Shown here: positions 61,921-64,000 of the stretch, piece by piece
Layout: each line of letters begins with the position of its first letter
How positions within the stretch are numbered: position 1 is the stretch's first letter
NCBI GenBank assembly: GCA_017413085.1
Contig: JAFPVC010000003.1
Span: 1-64,000 of the forward strand
Reading direction: 5' to 3'
DNA: 64,000 nucleotides
DNA from: Prevotella sp.
Lineage (GTDB): Bacteria > Bacteroidota > Bacteroidia > Bacteroidales > Bacteroidaceae
Notes under the pieces: model-generated
Database searches by the model: none
What the model was told of the DNA's origin: nothing
Seen by the model: the letters and a program-made list of their open reading frames with translations, nothing else
Made by a program: the position numbers and the translations under genes

Positions 61921-63486
61921 TTACTTCATAATGTTGCCCAGGATGTCACGTGTTATGGTGCGTGTTACAGAGCCAGTGGCATTCTTTGCAATACGACCGG
62001 TGATGGAAGTGTTCGACTTCGTTTTCTTACCCGTAATTTTGTCGCTTACGTATGTACCCAGTACTGCGGCCAAAGTACCTGTGATAGCTGTCATAATGCC
62101 TTTTAGTATTTTCTTCAGCAATCCGGGCTTCTTGCTTTCCTTTGCCTTCTCCTTTTCTTCTGCCTCAGCCTGCTCAGCAGCCTCTGCCTCTTTGGCGGCA
62201 ACATCAGCTTCAGCCATCAGTACCTCGAAGGCGCTCTCGCGATCAACAGGGGTGTCATATTTGCCTGCTACGCGGCTCTGCTTGATGATGTCAAGACGCT
62301 GCCCTTCTGTCACGGCACCAATTTGCGACAGTGGGAATAGCACCTTTGCACGCTGCACAATGGCAGGAGCACCTGATGCATCAAGGAAGCTGACAAGGGC
62401 TTCACCCGTTTCAAGGTTCATTATAGCCTCGTCGGTCTTGAATGCAGGATTTGCACGGAATGTGTCAGCTGCTGTTTTCACAGCCTTCTGGTCTTTTGGC
62501 GTGTAGGCCCTCAGGGCGTGCTGAACGCGGTTGCCTAACTGACCGAGTATATTCTCTGGTATATCTGTTGGACTCTGTGTTATGAAATAAATACCCACGC
62601 CTTTTGAACGGATGAGGCGGATGACCTGCTCTATCTTGTCGAGCAGTGCCTTTGATGTGCCGTCGAACAACATGTGCGCCTCGTCAAAGAAGAATACGAG
62701 TTTCGGTAGTTCCATGTCGCCTACTTCGGGCAATGTGCTGTATAGTTCAGAAAGAAGCCACAGCAGGAAGGTGGAGTATAGTTTCGGCTGCATCATGAGC
62801 TTGTCGGCTGCCAAAACGCTCATTACTCCCTTGCCGCCTTCGGTCTGCATAAGGTCGTTTATGTCAAATGATGGTTCACCGAAGAACTTGTCTGCTCCTT
62901 GGTTCTCCAACTGCAGCAGGGCACGCTGTATGGCTCCTACCGTTGTGGTGGATATATTGCCATACTTCGTGGTGTAATCCTTCGCATTCTTGGAAACCCA
63001 GTCGAGCATCGAACGCAGGTCTTTCATGTCAATGAGCAAGAGACCGCGCTCATCGGCAATGCGGAACACTATGTTCAGTACACCGTCCTGTGTCTCGTTC
63101 AGTCCGAGCAGACGTGAGAGCAACTGTGGTCCCATCTGAGAGATAGTGGCACGCATGGGGTGTCCCTGTTCTCCAAATACGTCATAAAATCTCACCGGAC
63201 AAGCCTGGAACTCAGGGTTTTCAATACCAAACTCTGGCATGCGCTTTTCTATGAATCCGCTCATCTTACCTACCTGCGATATACCGCTGAGGTCGCCCTT
63301 CATGTCAGCCATGAAGCATGGCACGCCTGCCTGGCAGAATGTCTCTGCCATAACCTGCAGCGTCACGGTCTTACCAGTACCTGTAGCACCGGCAATTAAT
63401 CCGTGGCGGTTAGCCATCTTTCCAGTTATCGACAGTGCCCCACATTCTGCGTGAGCTATATAAAGTCCTCTTTCGTTGTCAAGCAT
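61921..63486 (-). CDS. HerA-like ATPase (DUF853 family)
   Basis: The 521-residue protein has Walker [10 protein letters not shown] at residues 32-40, [14 protein letters not shown] near 58, Walker B-like [14 protein letters not shown] near 265, and [20 protein letters not shown], all typical of DUF853/HerA-C ATPases. The C terminus has an Ala/Glu coiled-coil ([19 protein letters not shown]) and a small hydrophobic stretch ([19 protein letters not shown]). No NurA nuclease or SIR2 partner is adjacent, so a defence role is not supported. Confidence 0.9.
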   Translation of the reverse strand: MLDNERGLYIAHAECGALSITGKMANRHGLIAGATGTGKTVTLQVMAETFCQAGVPCFMADMKGDLSGISQVGKMSGFIEKRMPEFGIENPEFQACPVRFYDVFGEQGHPMRATISQMGPQLLSRLLGLNETQDGVLNIVFRIADERGLLLIDMKDLRSMLDWVSKNAKDYTTKYGNISTTTVGAIQRALLQLENQGADKFFGEPSFDINDLMQTEGGKGVMSVLAADKLMMQPKLYSTFLLWLLSELYSTLPEVGDMELPKLVFFFDEAHMLFDGTSKALLDKIEQVIRLIRSKGVGIYFITQSPTDIPENILGQLGNRVQHALRAYTPKDQKAVKTAADTFRANPAFKTDEAIMNLETGEALVSFLDASGAPAIVQRAKVLFPLSQIGAVTEGQRLDIIKQSRVAGKYDTPVDRESAFEVLMAEADVAAKEAEAAEQAEAEEKEKAKESKKPGLLKKILKGIMTAITGTLAAVLGTYVSDKITGKKTKSNTSITGRIAKNATGSVTRTITRDILGNIMK

Positions 63487-63525
63487 TTCTTAATGTTTTA
63501 TATGATTGATATTTCAAGGACCTGT

Positions 63526-64000
63526 TCAGCCCTTGGTAAATTCCTTTATCTTGTCCATGATTTCCATTGCAGCCTTGTAGCCCAATCCGTGTGCACGTCG
63601 CATTTTTCGCTCGCTGAGTTCTGTGCGCCCGATGCGTAGTGGCTGTTGTGGGTATATCAGCAGTGTATTGCCCTTGCGTTCTTCTTCGGTTATGTATTGC
63701 AGTTGCTCGTTATACATTTCATGTCTGCGACTCATTACCTCGGCCACTTTGGGATATTTCTTTGTCATGCGGCGTATCAGCCAGATTAGAACACGCGAGC
63801 GTGTTTTGTAGTAGTCGCGCGGCTGCGTCAGTACTACTACGTTGCGTTCATACCCCATTTGCTGGAATGTCTTCAGCGGAATGGCGTCCACCATGCCGCC
63901 GTCAAGCAACACGCGTCCATCCACTTCCACAGGTTTTGACACTGCCGGCATTGATGCTGATGCACGCATCCATTCCAACTCATGGTGCGTAAACTCATCC
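63526..64000 (-). CDS. Patatin-like phospholipase, C-terminal part
   Basis: The frame is open to the window edge, so the N terminus with the GxSxG nucleophile lies outside. What is visible is ELEWMRASASMPAVSKPVEV, then LLDGGMVDAIPLKTF with the DG(G/A) catalytic Asp, and a C-terminal helical region (IRRMTKKYPKVAEVMSRRHE). This fits the RssA-like patatin family. It is 39 bases upstream of the HerA-like gene. Confidence 0.88.
   Translation of the reverse strand, partial: DEFTHHELEWMRASASMPAVSKPVEVDGRVLLDGGMVDAIPLKTFQQMGYERNVVVLTQPRDYYKTRSRVLIWLIRRMTKKYPKVAEVMSRRHEMYNEQLQYITEEERKGNTLLIYPQQPLRIGRTELSERKMRRAHGLGYKAAMEIMDKIKEFTKG

Noticed and set aside
61921..63486. HerA-like ATPase as part of a HerA-SIR2/NurA defence system
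   Set aside because: It is the DUF853 type and has no nuclease or SIR2 gene beside it.

Overview
The window is chromosomal DNA of a Bacteroidales bacterium, most likely Prevotella or a close relative. Seen directly: many genes lie behind the Bacteroidetes-type promoter (TTTG or TTG, 19-20 bases, then TAnnTTTG), few starts have a Shine-Dalgarno sequence, and two large secreted proteins end in a GIY(I/L)INGKK(V/I)VK-like tail. Established knowledge: fimbrillin-like lipoproteins, BspA-type leucine-rich repeats, a succinylornithine-type carbamoyltransferase and a PGM-like gene between thrA and thrC are typical of this order.

Layout. 1-7.4 kb is a surface/accessory region: an orphan lectin-fold fragment, a beta-helix exoprotein, an AAA_14/DUF4143 ATPase behind four repeats phased at exactly 33 bp, and a minus-strand operon of a small peptide plus two fimbrillin-like lipoproteins with lectin-like C termini. 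7.4-13.4 kb holds an MmcQ/YjbR gene and the threonine operon thrA - PGM-like gene - thrC. 13.4-21 kb is a five-gene minus operon (lipoprotein/barrel, GT2, DUF4922, SpoIID, SGNH esterase) with a recognisable promoter and a bidirectional terminator. 21.5-25.4 kb is the str operon rpsL-rpsG-fusA-rpsJ, which ends at rpsJ. 25.4-32.4 kb is an AT-rich accessory region: an ATPase gene between two near-identical terminators, then a 4.8 kb segment bounded by 36-bp inverted repeats that carries a structured RNA locus with its own promoter, two proteins of unknown function and a large LRR/dockerin protein, and finally a cluster of palindromes and an orphan pair of 33-bp repeats.

32.4-38.7 kb has a beta-propeller exoprotein divergent from an operon of two DHHW-family proteins, an AraC regulator and HflX. 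38.7-44.3 kb carries a small peptide related to the first one and a 1758-residue exoprotein. 44.5-47 kb has rplS, an NhaC-family antiporter and tRNA-Leu(UAA). 47-50.6 kb is a plus operon of envelope proteins (thioredoxin-fold lipoprotein lacking CxxC, two DUF4230 proteins, a papain-like lipoprotein). 50.6-59.1 kb is a minus operon (carbamoyltransferase, U32 peptidase, SufE, SNF2 helicase, GH25, orphan ABC ATPase). 59.2-64 kb has folP and a minus group (small Gly-rich protein, sialate O-acetylesterase, HerA-like ATPase, partial patatin).

The most unusual material is non-coding: the 33-bp phased repeats, the structured RNA at about 27.4-27.7 kb, a dispersed element with clustered TAATCAGG/CCTGATTA palindromes in three copies (7.0, 21.0 and 46.4 kb), and repeated terminators and inverted repeats around the accessory region. 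No transposase, integrase, reverse transcriptase, rRNA or CRISPR array was seen. All names rest on reading the sequence; no database search was run.
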